Below, piece by piece: positions 33,913 to 42,697 of a DNA stretch of 64,000 nt. The notes under the pieces were generated by a model. The model did no database searches and was not told the origin of the DNA. It saw only the letters and a list, made by a program, of their open reading frames with translations. Source of the stretch: Oscillatoria sp. FACHB-1407 (GTDB taxonomy: Bacteria; Cyanobacteriota; Cyanobacteriia; Elainellales; Elainellaceae); contig NZ_JACJSA010000002.1 in the NCBI RefSeq assembly GCF_014697545.1, forward strand, positions 580,762 through 644,761. The letters are read 5' to 3'. The position numbers were made by a program, and so were the translations under genes. Every line of letters starts with the position of its first letter. Within the stretch, counting starts at the first letter, position 1.

Positions 33913-34839
33913 TTAATCCGCCCCTAACAGACTTACCAACAGGGCTTTTTGGGCATGAAGACGGTTTTCGGCTTGATCCCAAATACGAGACTGCTCGCCT
34001 TCCATAACGCCTTCGGTAATTTCTTCGCCACGATGAGCAGGCAGGCAGTGCAACACGATCGCCTTCGGGTCTGCATAGGATAACAACGTTTCATTCAGTT
34101 GATAGGGTTGAAACACCGGAATCCGAGTGGCGGCGAGGTCTTCTTGCCCCATACTGGCCCAGACATCGGTGTAAAGCGCATGAGCTCCTTTTGCCGCTAC
34201 GACCGGATCATCCGTAATTAGAACTTGGGTGCGATCGCCCGCGATCGCCTGTGCTCGTGCCACAACGGCAGGATCAGGCTGATAGTCAGGTGGGCAGGCA
34301 ATTCGTACGTTCATGCCGACGAGAGCGCATCCCAATATCAGCGAGTGAGCGACATTGTTGCCATCCCCTACGTAGGTCAGGGTCAACCCTTCTAAACTGC
34401 CAAACTCCTCCTGCACCGTGAGCAGGTCTGCCAGTGCCTGACAGGGGTGCTCTAAATCCGTTAGCGCATTGATCACGGGAATTTTGGCGTAGTGAGCAAA
34501 GGTTTCGATCTCAGCCTGAGCAAAGGTGCGAATGGCTACAATATCGAGGTAGCGATCGAGCACTCGCGCCGTGTCGATGGTTGGCTCTCCTCGGCTAACC
34601 TGGGTGACACTGGCATTGAGGTCGAGCACTTGCCCTCCGAGTTGGTAGATTGCCACTGAAAAGCTGACCCGTGTCCGGGTGGATGCTTTTTGAAACAGTA
34701 ATCCCAAAACTTTGTTACAGCGTGGATTAACTTGTTTTGACTTGAGTTGCGCTGCTAATGTTAACAGAGCAAGCGTCTCGTCGGTTGTTAAATCAGCAAG
34801 GCTCAGCAGATCTCGCCCTTTCAGTGACTCTACACTCAT
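33913..34839 (-). CDS. argF: Ornithine carbamoyltransferase
   Basis: This enzyme makes citrulline from ornithine and carbamoyl phosphate in arginine biosynthesis. The 308-residue protein has the carbamoyl-phosphate motif STRTR at 53-57 and HPCQALADLLTV near 140-152. YVGDGNNVAHSL is near 165-176, and the ornithine-binding HCLPAHRGEEI is near the C-terminus. It is intact and monocistronic. It starts with ATG at 34839. Confidence 0.96.
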   Translation of the reverse strand: MSVESLKGRDLLSLADLTTDETLALLTLAAQLKSKQVNPRCNKVLGLLFQKASTRTRVSFSVAIYQLGGQVLDLNASVTQVSRGEPTIDTARVLDRYLDIVAIRTFAQAEIETFAHYAKIPVINALTDLEHPCQALADLLTVQEEFGSLEGLTLTYVGDGNNVAHSLILGCALVGMNVRIACPPDYQPDPAVVARAQAIAGDRTQVLITDDPVVAAKGAHALYTDVWASMGQEDLAATRIPVFQPYQLNETLLSYADPKAIVLHCLPAHRGEEITEGVMEGEQSRIWDQAENRLHAQKALLVSLLGAD

Positions 34840-35112
34840 CTCAATACTGTTTTAAAACTGCCCTAAAACCCTACCAGATCTTGCTCACTCAGCACAGTTA
34901 TTCTAGAACAGCACACCTTTCTTTTCAGATACCAACTCTCAATTTTTGTAAGGTTCTGTTAGGATGAGATTCTGCCAGTGCATTCCGGTCTGTTGCTGGC
35001 GTTTAGAAACGGGTTCAGCGAACCACGCACCTAAAACTACAGAATTCCTGCTCTTAGACTGGTCCCAGCATTTCCTGTGGGGTAGGGGCACCATTCGGAG
35101 CAATTAGCATCC

Positions 35113-36414
35113 ATGACATTTCAAACTCTCGGTCTGACGACCGATCTGCTTCGTGCTGTAGCGGAAGAGGGCTATACAGAGCCAACTCCAATTCAACAGC
35201 AAGCGATTCCTGCGGCGTTGCAAGGGCGTGATATCTTGGCGAGTGCCCAAACAGGAACAGGCAAAACGGCGGGTTTTACGCTGCCATTGTTGCAACGGCT
35301 CAGTGCCAGCAAAACTGCGAATGGACGACGTTCACCGCGTGCGCTGATCTTGACCCCAACTCGTGAATTGGCGGCACAGATTGGCGATAGTGTGAGAGCC
35401 TATGGCAAATATCTGTCACTGCGATCGACCGTCATTTATGGCGGGGTTGGGATGGAACCGCAAGTTCAAACCCTCCGCAAAGGCATTGATATTCTGGTTG
35501 GAACCCCAGGGCGATTGCTCGATCACGTGACGCAACGCACGTTGGATCTCTCTCAAGTCGAGATTTTGGTGCTGGATGAGTGCGATCGCATGTTGGATAT
35601 GGGCTTTATCCATGACATCCGCAAAATTTTGGCAAAGCTGCCTGTTGAACGGCAAACGCTAATGTTTTCTGCCACCTTTAGTAAGCCAATTCAAACGCTG
35701 GCAAATACGCTGCTCGATTCGCCTGTGTTGATCGAAGTAGCCCCACGCAACACGGCGGCTGAACAAGTGGAGCAGGTGGTTCATCCAGTCGATCGCGATC
35801 GCAAACGCGAATTATTGTCTTATCTGATTGGGTTTCACAACTGGAGACAGGTGTTGGTGTTCACACGCACCAAACATGGAGCTAATCGACTGGCTGAGCA
35901 GTTGGCAAAGGATGGGCTGAAATCCACCGCGATTCACGGCAACAAAACCCAAGCCGCACGGACTCGTGCCCTCAACGACTTCAAGCAAGGCAAAGTGCGA
36001 GTTTTGGTCGCAACGGACGTGGCATCGCGTGGGTTAGATATTGACCAACTGCCCCACGTGGTCAACTTTGAATTGCCTAATGTCCCAGAAGATTACGTTC
36101 ACCGTATCGGTCGCACGGGTCGAGCAGGCAATGAAGGACGGGCAGTTTCCCTAGTTTGTGCTGACGAATATCCACTGCTCAAGGACATCGAGCGATTGCT
36201 CAAACAAACACTACCTCAGGATGTGGTTGTTGGGTATGAACCGACATCTACAACTCCCTCTGTGGGCACTTCTTCGGCAAATCAGGGGCGATCGCCTCAC
36301 GGGGGAAGGCAGAAAACAGGAGGTAGCGGTTCGGTAAGCTCACCAACTCGACAGAAATCAGGAGGCAGACCTCGGCGCGATCGCGGTCGAACGCAAGCAG
36401 AAGGCAGGAGATAG
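35113..36414 (+). CDS. DEAD-box RNA helicase, RhlE-like
   Basis: This is an ATP-dependent RNA helicase of 433 residues. The Q motif is at about 22-30, Walker A AQTGTGKT at 45-52, and motif II reads DECD near residue 154 rather than DEAD. SAT is near 187, and motif [15 protein letters not shown] is near 335. The C-terminal 60 residues are basic and rich in Gly, Ser and Arg ([14 protein letters not shown]), a flexible RNA-binding tail. It resembles the cold- or redox-regulated cyanobacterial helicase CrhR and RhlE proteins. A 5' region of about 140 bp without a gene could be a regulatory leader. Confidence 0.93.
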   Translation: MTFQTLGLTTDLLRAVAEEGYTEPTPIQQQAIPAALQGRDILASAQTGTGKTAGFTLPLLQRLSASKTANGRRSPRALILTPTRELAAQIGDSVRAYGKYLSLRSTVIYGGVGMEPQVQTLRKGIDILVGTPGRLLDHVTQRTLDLSQVEILVLDECDRMLDMGFIHDIRKILAKLPVERQTLMFSATFSKPIQTLANTLLDSPVLIEVAPRNTAAEQVEQVVHPVDRDRKRELLSYLIGFHNWRQVLVFTRTKHGANRLAEQLAKDGLKSTAIHGNKTQAARTRALNDFKQGKVRVLVATDVASRGLDIDQLPHVVNFELPNVPEDYVHRIGRTGRAGNEGRAVSLVCADEYPLLKDIERLLKQTLPQDVVVGYEPTSTTPSVGTSSANQGRSPHGGRQKTGGSGSVSSPTRQKSGGRPRRDRGRTQAEGRR

Positions 36415-36437
36415 AAGAGGTGAAACAGAGTGCAGGC

Positions 36438-36791
36438 TTATAGATCTTTTTTCATCTGCACTACACAGAACCGATGCCCTGTTGGAGCCTCCATCACCCA
36501 CCAGCTAGGCATCTGTTTTACGCGAGTTGCACCCAATTCCTCCAATCGCTGCACCTCTGCCTCGATGTTGTCGGTTTCAATATCGAGGTGAACTCGACCG
36601 GGATGATCAACCTTTTGCAACTCAATGTAAGGTTCATTGGGATGAGTCATTAATGATCGATAATTAGCCTCTTCGGGAGCGGTTGAATGTTTGATCGGAT
36701 AACCGAGTGCCTGGCTCCAAAATTTGGCAGCTTGATCGAGAGCATCCGTTTGACAATCAATGATGAAACCTGCTAGCTGGCTCTTATGCAT
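36438..36791 (-). CDS. VOC superfamily (glyoxalase-fold) protein
   Basis: This is a 117-residue protein of the vicinal oxygen chelate fold, with two beta-alpha-beta-beta-beta halves. The pattern GFIIDCQTDALDQAAKFWSQ and the ending PTGHRFCVVQ are typical. Its substrate is unknown; such small proteins include dioxygenase-like and antibiotic-resistance types. It is convergent with the helicase gene and is preceded by a short AT-rich region. Confidence 0.85.
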   Translation of the reverse strand: MHKSQLAGFIIDCQTDALDQAAKFWSQALGYPIKHSTAPEEANYRSLMTHPNEPYIELQKVDHPGRVHLDIETDNIEAEVQRLEELGATRVKQMPSWWVMEAPTGHRFCVVQMKKDL

Positions 36792-36876
36792 AACAACAGT
36801 CCTCTTTGAATGAATTCAGTTGCGATCGCTCAAATGATGAGTCATACCCAGTCCCAAAATGAGAACCATAAACACA

Positions 36877-36904
36877 GTAGGGGTGTTTCGCCAAACGCCC
36901 TTAC
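36877..36904. repeat. Dispersed-type hairpin GTAGGGGTGTTT / AAACGCCCTTAC
   Basis: A 12-bp stem with two mismatches and a CGCC loop lies between the VOC gene and the next gene. This is a common cyanobacterial repeat form. The rest of 36792-37083 shows nothing else. Confidence 0.5.
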
Positions 36905-37083
36905 AAAACATTGATGTGTAGCCAAAATTTAGAGAAACGGTATCGGGGTTGCACAAGCTCTTCTCAATTCTAATCAGATCATTTCTATAGGCTTTCTTAA
37001 GTCAGACACCCGTGTAGTGATTCCTGATGCATTGAGAACGCTATACTTTGCAAGTGTGTTTGCTGGCTGGAGCATGACGCTGC

Positions 37084-37524
37084 ATGACCTATTCCCTGGA
37101 TGAAACGCTCTCGGTTGAGGTCGCTCAACAGATCAAAAGTAAAGCTAAAACCCCATTTGAAAATGCCCATCGAGCCGCACTCGCAACCGATGGAGCCACT
37201 TACGTTCAAGGGTTTGCCATCCTGGCGGGCAAATCTGCCAAAATCATTGAGCATGGCTGGATTGAGGTGGGCGATCGCGTGATTGACCCAACGTTTCCCT
37301 ATCTCAATAAATCAGCCAAAGATGTGCATTACTTTGGGGCACAACGGCTGAGTGTCAAGCAACTCAAAGCGGCGATCGAAGAGGCTCAAGAAGACTATCC
37401 AGAGGACCCGCCCCTGCCCGTGTATGGCAGCCAACCCTACGAGTATTACGGGGATGTGATGTTGGGTGGCAAGGAATACATGGAGGCATACACGCTGGCT
37501 CAGGCAACCTTGAAAGCTCTGTAA
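37084..37524 (+). CDS. Uncharacterised soluble protein
   Basis: This is a 146-residue protein with no recognised domain. It is rich in aromatic residues towards the C-terminus (PYEYYGDVMLGGKEYMEAYT) and carries a WIEVGDRVIDPTFPY segment reminiscent of small enzymes that handle transglutaminase-like or papain-like folds, but no Cys is present. HIP1 sites in frame and normal codon use support the gene. The rluD-like gene starts 20 bp after its stop, so they may be co-transcribed. Confidence 0.7.
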   Translation: MTYSLDETLSVEVAQQIKSKAKTPFENAHRAALATDGATYVQGFAILAGKSAKIIEHGWIEVGDRVIDPTFPYLNKSAKDVHYFGAQRLSVKQLKAAIEEAQEDYPEDPPLPVYGSQPYEYYGDVMLGGKEYMEAYTLAQATLKAL

Positions 37525-37543
37525 AATTTGGGGTTGCAAGTGG

Positions 37544-38479
37544 ATGGTTGGCTTGACTGACTCAATTGATGTCCAAGTGAATGGCGGTAGCGAACGACTC
37601 GATCGCTTTTTGGCAGATCAACTCCCCGATCTGTCGCGATCGCGCCTGCAAAAGTTGATTGAGCAGGGGCAAGTCTGGGTCAACGGGGAAGTGTGTACCT
37701 CCAAGAAGGCAACGGTGCAATCGGGCGATCGCATTCATGTTGAGGTTCCCCCGGCAGTTCCGTTGGATCTGCAACCGGAATCCATTCCCCTCGATATTTT
37801 GTACGAGGATGATGACCTCCTGATTCTCAACAAACCCGCTGGGTTGGTTGTGCATCCCGCCCCCGGACACGCTGAGGGAACCTTGGTGAATGCCCTATTG
37901 GCACACTGCCCCAATTTAGTAGGCATTGGGGGAGTGCAGCGTCCGGGAATCGTGCATCGATTAGATAAAGACACGACTGGGGCGATCGCCATTGCCAAAA
38001 CGGATCAGGCGCATCATAGTTTGCAAGCCCAGTTCAAAGCCAAAACCGCCCGACGAGACTATCTAGCCGTGGTGTACGGTGCTCCCAAAGGGGAGAGCGG
38101 CACGATCGACTTACCGATTGGGCGACATCCCGTCGATCGCAAAAAGATGGCGATCGTGCCTGAGGAGAAGGGAGGTAGACGCGCCGTAACCCATTGGTTA
38201 GTGAAAGAGCGGTTGGGAAACTTTACGCTAATACGGTTTCAACTCGAAACGGGGCGAACTCATCAGATTCGAGTCCATTCGGCTCACATAGGGCATCCGG
38301 TCGTGGGTGATCCAGTCTATGGAGCAGGGCGATCGGTCGGAGTCAACTTACCCGGACAGGCTCTCCACGCCTGGAAGTTGACCCTGCAACATCCGGTCAG
38401 TGGTGAGTGGATTGAGGCGATCGCCCCTCCTCCAGAAGTGTTTACAAAGTTGCTGACTGTGTTGCGGCAGAGGATGTAG
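37544..38479 (+). CDS. RluA-family 23S rRNA pseudouridine synthase, RluD-like
   Basis: This is a 311-residue enzyme that makes pseudouridine in large-subunit rRNA. An S4 RNA-binding domain spans about residues 17-70. The catalytic domain carries GIVHRLDKDTTG with D141 as the catalytic Asp, LNKPAGLVVHPAPGH near 95-109 and TGRTHQIRVHSAHIGHPVVGD near 235-255. The domain order and length fit RluD (helix 69), but RluC-like specificity cannot be excluded. Starts with ATG 37544. Confidence 0.92.
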   Translation: MVGLTDSIDVQVNGGSERLDRFLADQLPDLSRSRLQKLIEQGQVWVNGEVCTSKKATVQSGDRIHVEVPPAVPLDLQPESIPLDILYEDDDLLILNKPAGLVVHPAPGHAEGTLVNALLAHCPNLVGIGGVQRPGIVHRLDKDTTGAIAIAKTDQAHHSLQAQFKAKTARRDYLAVVYGAPKGESGTIDLPIGRHPVDRKKMAIVPEEKGGRRAVTHWLVKERLGNFTLIRFQLETGRTHQIRVHSAHIGHPVVGDPVYGAGRSVGVNLPGQALHAWKLTLQHPVSGEWIEAIAPPPEVFTKLLTVLRQRM

Positions 38480-38481
38480 GG

Positions 38482-38612
38482 GAAATAGGGAGTGGGGAAT
38501 AGGGAGTAGGGAGTGGGGTGTGGGGCTAGGTGAGTGGATGGGGTGAAGGAGTAGAGGAGTAAGGTAAAAAATAACCATTGACGCTTAACCATTGACCACT
38601 GACGCTTAACCA
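38482..38612. repeat. Degenerate heptamer array
   Basis: GGGAGTGGGGAATAGGG-type units are followed by ACCATTGACGCTTA-type units. The stretch from 38480 to 38729 holds no gene. Confidence 0.75.
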
Positions 38613-38729
38613 GGCAGAGGTTTGGAACTTTTGTAAAACTTTGGCGGATTTTGAAACTCTCATCTGTAATGGAAGTCATATCGCAGATGGCTTCATCAGA
38701 AGAATGCTGAATTTACAGCAGGAGTCGGT

Positions 38730-40508
38730 ATGGCTAGAGATAGGGCGGGTAATCGATTGCGGGCTGCCAGGTCAATTAATGCGATCGCCAGAGATCAAGT
38801 CTTTCGGGATGTGATTGGCGGTGGTGATTCCAACGACTTCTATCGAGTTCGCCTCGATCGCACCACTAGCCTCAACCTCGAACTCAGTGGGTTGACGACG
38901 AATGCGAATCTGCAACTTTTGAATCAACGAGGACGGGTGCTTCAAACTTCTGCCCGTCCAGGCAATCGCCCCGATTCGATCTTTCGCACCCTACTGGCAG
39001 GAACTTACTTCATTCGCGTGTTTGGTGGGCAACGAGGAACGCGGTACGCCATGAAGCTCTCAGCTTATGCCGATGCAGCAGGTGATACTCTCTCATCGGC
39101 TCAAGATCTGGGGATAGTTGGCAATGCCTCAGTGCAAGATTGGGTGGGTAGGAGCGATCGCAGCGACTATTACAAATTCAGCGTTGCCAGTGCCAGTCAA
39201 CTGACCGTTGGACTGAGCAACTTAGCATCTGATGCCAATATCCAACTCTTGAGCGGCGATGGCTCTGTGTTGCAGGCTTCTACCAATCCAGGCACAACGA
39301 CAGAAGCAATCAATACTTCACTCGCTGCCGGAAATTACTATTTGCATGTCTTTCCCGGCACTCCTACTGCCAGTACTAGCTATCAACTGTCTGTGGCTGC
39401 GACACCGAGTTCCAGCCCAACCCCCACAACACCATTTCCCACTGGCATTACGCTTCAGCCCGTGATTACAGGGTTGAATCAACCTGTTTACGTTACCCAT
39501 GCCGGAGATGGTACTAACCGCCTGTTTATCGTGGAACAGGACGGACAAATTCGCATTTTGCAGAATGGTTCCCTATTACCTACCCCGTTTCTGGATATTA
39601 GCGATCGCTCCCTCAACGTGGGTGAACAAGGCTTACTGAGTGTTGCCTTTCCCCCCGATTACGCTAACAAGGGGCACTTCTACGTCTACTACACCAACAA
39701 CGCAGGTAATAACGTTGTGGCTCGGTATCGCATCACCTCTGCCAATGTAGCTAATCCAAACAGTGAGGAAATTGTTTTACCGTTGAACCATCCTACCTAT
39801 GCCAACCACAACGGTGGACAACTCGCCTTTGGTCCCGATGGCTTTCTCTACATTGCTACAGGGGATGGGGGTGGCGGCGGTGATCCCAACAACAATGCTC
39901 AAACGGGCACGTCCTTATTAGGGAAACTGCTACGAATTGACGTTGAATCTCCCGGTGTAACAACCTACACGATTCCCAGCAGCAACCCCTTTACGGCAAC
40001 CAATGATCCGAGCAATGCCTTCCGCGACGAGATTTGGGCATATGGACTGCGGAACCCCTGGCGGTTTTCGTTCGATCGCCAAACGGGAGATCTCTACATG
40101 GGTGACGTGGGGCAAGGTGCGCTTGAAGAAGTTAACTTCCAGTCTGCTAATAGCCCTGGAGGACAAAACTATGGCTGGCGACTGATGGAGGGATCACAAC
40201 GCTACAACAACTACGCTGGTAGCATTGCAGGCTTAACCCTACCCGTCGCTGAATATGGTCGCTCCCTTGGCAGTTCAATCACGGGAGGTTTTGTTCATCG
40301 CAGTTCCGCCAACCCTACTTTGCAAGGAGTCTACTTCTATGGTGACTTCATCACAGGCAGGGTGTGGGGTCTGCGTCGCAACGGCAACTTGTGGGAAAAC
40401 GGCTTGCTAACCGACACCGACTACAGCATCTCAACCTTTGGGCAAGATGAGCAAGGGAACGTGTATCTGGCAGATTACTCAGGGGGGCTTTATAGAATTG
40501 GAGCTTAG
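38730..40508 (+). CDS. Glucose/sorbosone dehydrogenase-like protein with two PPC domains
   Basis: This is a 592-residue protein. Two pre-peptidase C-terminal (PPC) type beta-sandwich domains come first, at about residues 18-112 and 118-225 (repeated patterns DFYRVRLD / DYYKFSVA, LLNQRGRVLQTS / LLSGDGSVLQAS, TYFIRVFGG / NYYLHVFPG). A six-bladed beta-propeller of the PQQ-type glucose/sorbosone dehydrogenase family follows (about 238-590), with GQIRILQNG, EQGLLSVAFPPDY, NHNGGQLAFGPDGFLYIATGDGG and AYGLRNPWRFSFD. No signal peptide is evident, and the protein is acidic and repeat-like, so type I secretion is possible. The sugar substrate and cofactor are not fixed by the sequence. Confidence 0.9.
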   Translation: MARDRAGNRLRAARSINAIARDQVFRDVIGGGDSNDFYRVRLDRTTSLNLELSGLTTNANLQLLNQRGRVLQTSARPGNRPDSIFRTLLAGTYFIRVFGGQRGTRYAMKLSAYADAAGDTLSSAQDLGIVGNASVQDWVGRSDRSDYYKFSVASASQLTVGLSNLASDANIQLLSGDGSVLQASTNPGTTTEAINTSLAAGNYYLHVFPGTPTASTSYQLSVAATPSSSPTPTTPFPTGITLQPVITGLNQPVYVTHAGDGTNRLFIVEQDGQIRILQNGSLLPTPFLDISDRSLNVGEQGLLSVAFPPDYANKGHFYVYYTNNAGNNVVARYRITSANVANPNSEEIVLPLNHPTYANHNGGQLAFGPDGFLYIATGDGGGGGDPNNNAQTGTSLLGKLLRIDVESPGVTTYTIPSSNPFTATNDPSNAFRDEIWAYGLRNPWRFSFDRQTGDLYMGDVGQGALEEVNFQSANSPGGQNYGWRLMEGSQRYNNYAGSIAGLTLPVAEYGRSLGSSITGGFVHRSSANPTLQGVYFYGDFITGRVWGLRRNGNLWENGLLTDTDYSISTFGQDEQGNVYLADYSGGLYRIGA

Positions 40509-40537
40509 AGAGTGCTGAGGGCTGAGTGCTGAGTTAA

Positions 40538-40705
40538 CGGTCAATCGTCAATGGTCAGGCGTCAATGGTTGATGGTCAGTAGTCAATCGTCAATTGTCCA
40601 TGGTCATTTGATTTACTCTGCACTCCCTCCCTTACTTCCCATTCCCCTTGCAGACGCGATAAACCACGCCTCTCCCGACTCCCTATTCCCCACTCCCTAC
40701 TCCCT
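40538..40705. repeat. Degenerate heptamer arrays
   Basis: GTCAATG-type units at 40538-40605 are followed by CCCTATTCCCCACTCCC-type units at about 40620-40705. No gene is supported in this interval. Confidence 0.75.
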
Positions 40706-40757
40706 TTCTGACCGTTTGTCATAATTGAAGGGTGACACTTCGTGTAGGGTTTTCCCT

Positions 40758-41030
40758 TTGAGAACTGTTTTAATTTGCCAGAGCAAAGCCTGCCGCAAAG
40801 GCGGTTCCGCAAAAGTTTTAGCTGCTTTTCAAAACGCTCCAGTTGCTGATGTTGAAGTGATTGCAAGTGGTTGTTTAGGGCAGTGTGGCAGTGGTCCGAT
40901 GGTGTTGATTCTGCCTGATGAGATTTGGTATAACCGGGTTTCGCCAAAGGAGGTATCTGCGGTAGTCGATCGCCACCTACATCACGGAGTTCCCGTAAAA
41001 GCGATGCTTTACCCCAAGTTTCATGGGTGA
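40758..41030 (+). CDS. Thioredoxin-like [2Fe-2S] ferredoxin domain protein
   Basis: This protein of about 90 residues belongs to the thioredoxin-fold [2Fe-2S] ferredoxin group (NuoE-like and CbiW-like). The cysteines are in ICQSKACRKGG and GCLGQCGSGPMV, giving two CxxxxC pairs. The remaining sequence (ILPDEIWYNRVSPKEVSAVVDRHL) is typical. Two TTG starts are possible, at 40725 and 40758; the second follows AGGG at a normal distance, and the first would give 101 residues. It is a lone electron-transfer protein whose partner is unknown. Confidence 0.82.
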   Translation: MRTVLICQSKACRKGGSAKVLAAFQNAPVADVEVIASGCLGQCGSGPMVLILPDEIWYNRVSPKEVSAVVDRHLHHGVPVKAMLYPKFHG

Positions 41031-41270
41031 GGAGCGATCGCCATGCTCGTCATACTTGCCCGTCCAAACGAGTTCTGATTGCAGGGGCGATCGCAAATCA
41101 GCAGTATCTGAATTGTTGGAAGGCTCGTTCATCGCTGTGCTTGAGAGAGCAACCGTCTGAGCCAAATTATAACAATTGCTTTTCTACTCAAGGACTGTCC
41201 TAATTGACCCCTAAAACGGAATCAAACTGAGTAATCTTGTGGAATAGTTTTATACCCTTACCTGGTTCTC

Positions 41271-42692
41271 ATGGCTACTCTCGCAACTCAAGCTCAACCC
41301 CCTCTGGCGTTTATTCCCCCAGCGTTTGACCCCCTGGTGTTTCGAGGAGTGCGATCGCTGATGCCCTGGTATCGGCAGTGGGGTGCCCATGTGAGCCAGA
41401 TTGACCTTGAAAATGTCGAGAGCCTGGTGGAGCATTATCGCCAATTTCAGGAGGGCAAAACTCGATTTTTGTTGGCATTTCGCCATCCCAGCACTAACGA
41501 CCCACTGTGTATGGCGCATCTACTGTGGGAAGCCGTTCCCCGTGTGGCTCGCCAAAAAGGAATTCGCCTCAATGCCGCTCGTTGTCATGCCCACTTCATT
41601 TACGATCGCGGCATTCCGCTCTGGGCAGGTCAAGCCGTCGGGTGGCTCTATTCCCGATTGGGTGGTATTCCCATTCGTCGGGGCAAAGTAGATTTGATGG
41701 CGTTGCGCTCGATTCGCGATCGCTTTGTCAACGCAGACTTTCCTATCGCTGCTGCACCAGAGGGAGCTACTAATGGGCACAACGAAATTGTCAGCCCTAT
41801 TGAACCGGGCATTGCTCAGTTTGGCTTCTGGTGTATTGAGGACTTATTGAAAGAGGGGCGATCGCAGCAGGTTCTCATCATCCCGATTGGCATTCAATAT
41901 CACTACATCGCTGCACCATGGGCACGGATCAATCAACTGCTCTATCAACTGGAATTGGAAAGTGGTCTAGCGACCCAGATGGAATTGCCTGACTTGCAAG
42001 ATGGAGCCACCTTGACGGCTGAACAAGAATCAGTCCTCTATCAACGGCTCTATCGCCTTAGCGAACATTTGTTGACCTTGATGGAAGAGTTTTATCGCAA
42101 GTTTTATCATCAGCCGATTCCCGCAAAACCCCAGGAAATAGCCAATGGGCCTACCTCAGCGCAATCTGCTAACGAGCAATTGGCTGCTCGACTGCAAACG
42201 TTGCTCAACACCGCGTTGGCCGTTGCTGAACAGTTCTTTGCCCTCTCACCAAAAGGCTCCCTCACCGATCGCTGTCGTCGCTTAGAGCAGGCGGGGTGGG
42301 ACTGGATCTATCGCGAAGACTTCAAGTAGATTGAAGCTTTGCCCCCGGTCGATCGAGGATTGGGCGATCGCATTGCTGAGGAAACCAACTTGCGACTCTG
42401 GCACATGCGTCTGGTCGAGAGTTTTGTCAGCGTCACCGGGCGTTATGTGCGCGAAAAACCAACGGTCGATCGCTTTGCTGAAACCCTGTTACTGCTGTGG
42501 GAGACGATCGCCCGCCTCACCAACAAACCCTCGTTTCCGCGCCCTTATCTGGGGAAACAACGAGTTCGGATGACGGTTGGCGAACCCTTAGATATTTCTG
42601 CCCGTTGGGATGCCTACCAGGCTAATCGTCGTCAAGCTGTAACCACGCTGACGCAGGACTTGCAAAACGCTCTAGAAGCGATGATCCGATAG
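41271..42692 (+). pseudogene. Glycerol-phosphate acyltransferase-like gene with one in-frame TAG
   Basis: Reading continues in one frame from ATG 41271 to the stop at 42690, broken only by TAG at 42327-42329. The first part (352 residues) has the acyltransferase features HPSTNDP near residues 66-72 in place of the HX4D motif, and PEGATNG near 162-168. After the TAG the same frame gives IEALPPVDRGLGDRIAEETNL and then RLWHMRLVESFV, RPYLGKQRVRMTVGEP, clearly the remainder of a cyanobacterial PlsC-like protein of about 472 residues. CAG to TAG is a one-base change. Either the gene is broken, the codon is read through, or there is a sequencing error. A 117-residue frame from TTG 42339 is therefore part of this gene. 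Confidence 0.85.
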
Positions 42693-42697
42693 TTTTC

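Noticed and set aside
34970..35112. tRNA or structured RNA before the helicase gene
   Set aside because: A GGTTC-like stem is present, but no complete cloverleaf or known RNA motif can be built.
42339..42692. Separate 117-residue gene beginning at TTG
   Set aside because: It is in the same frame as the acyltransferase before it and is the rest of that protein after a TAG codon.
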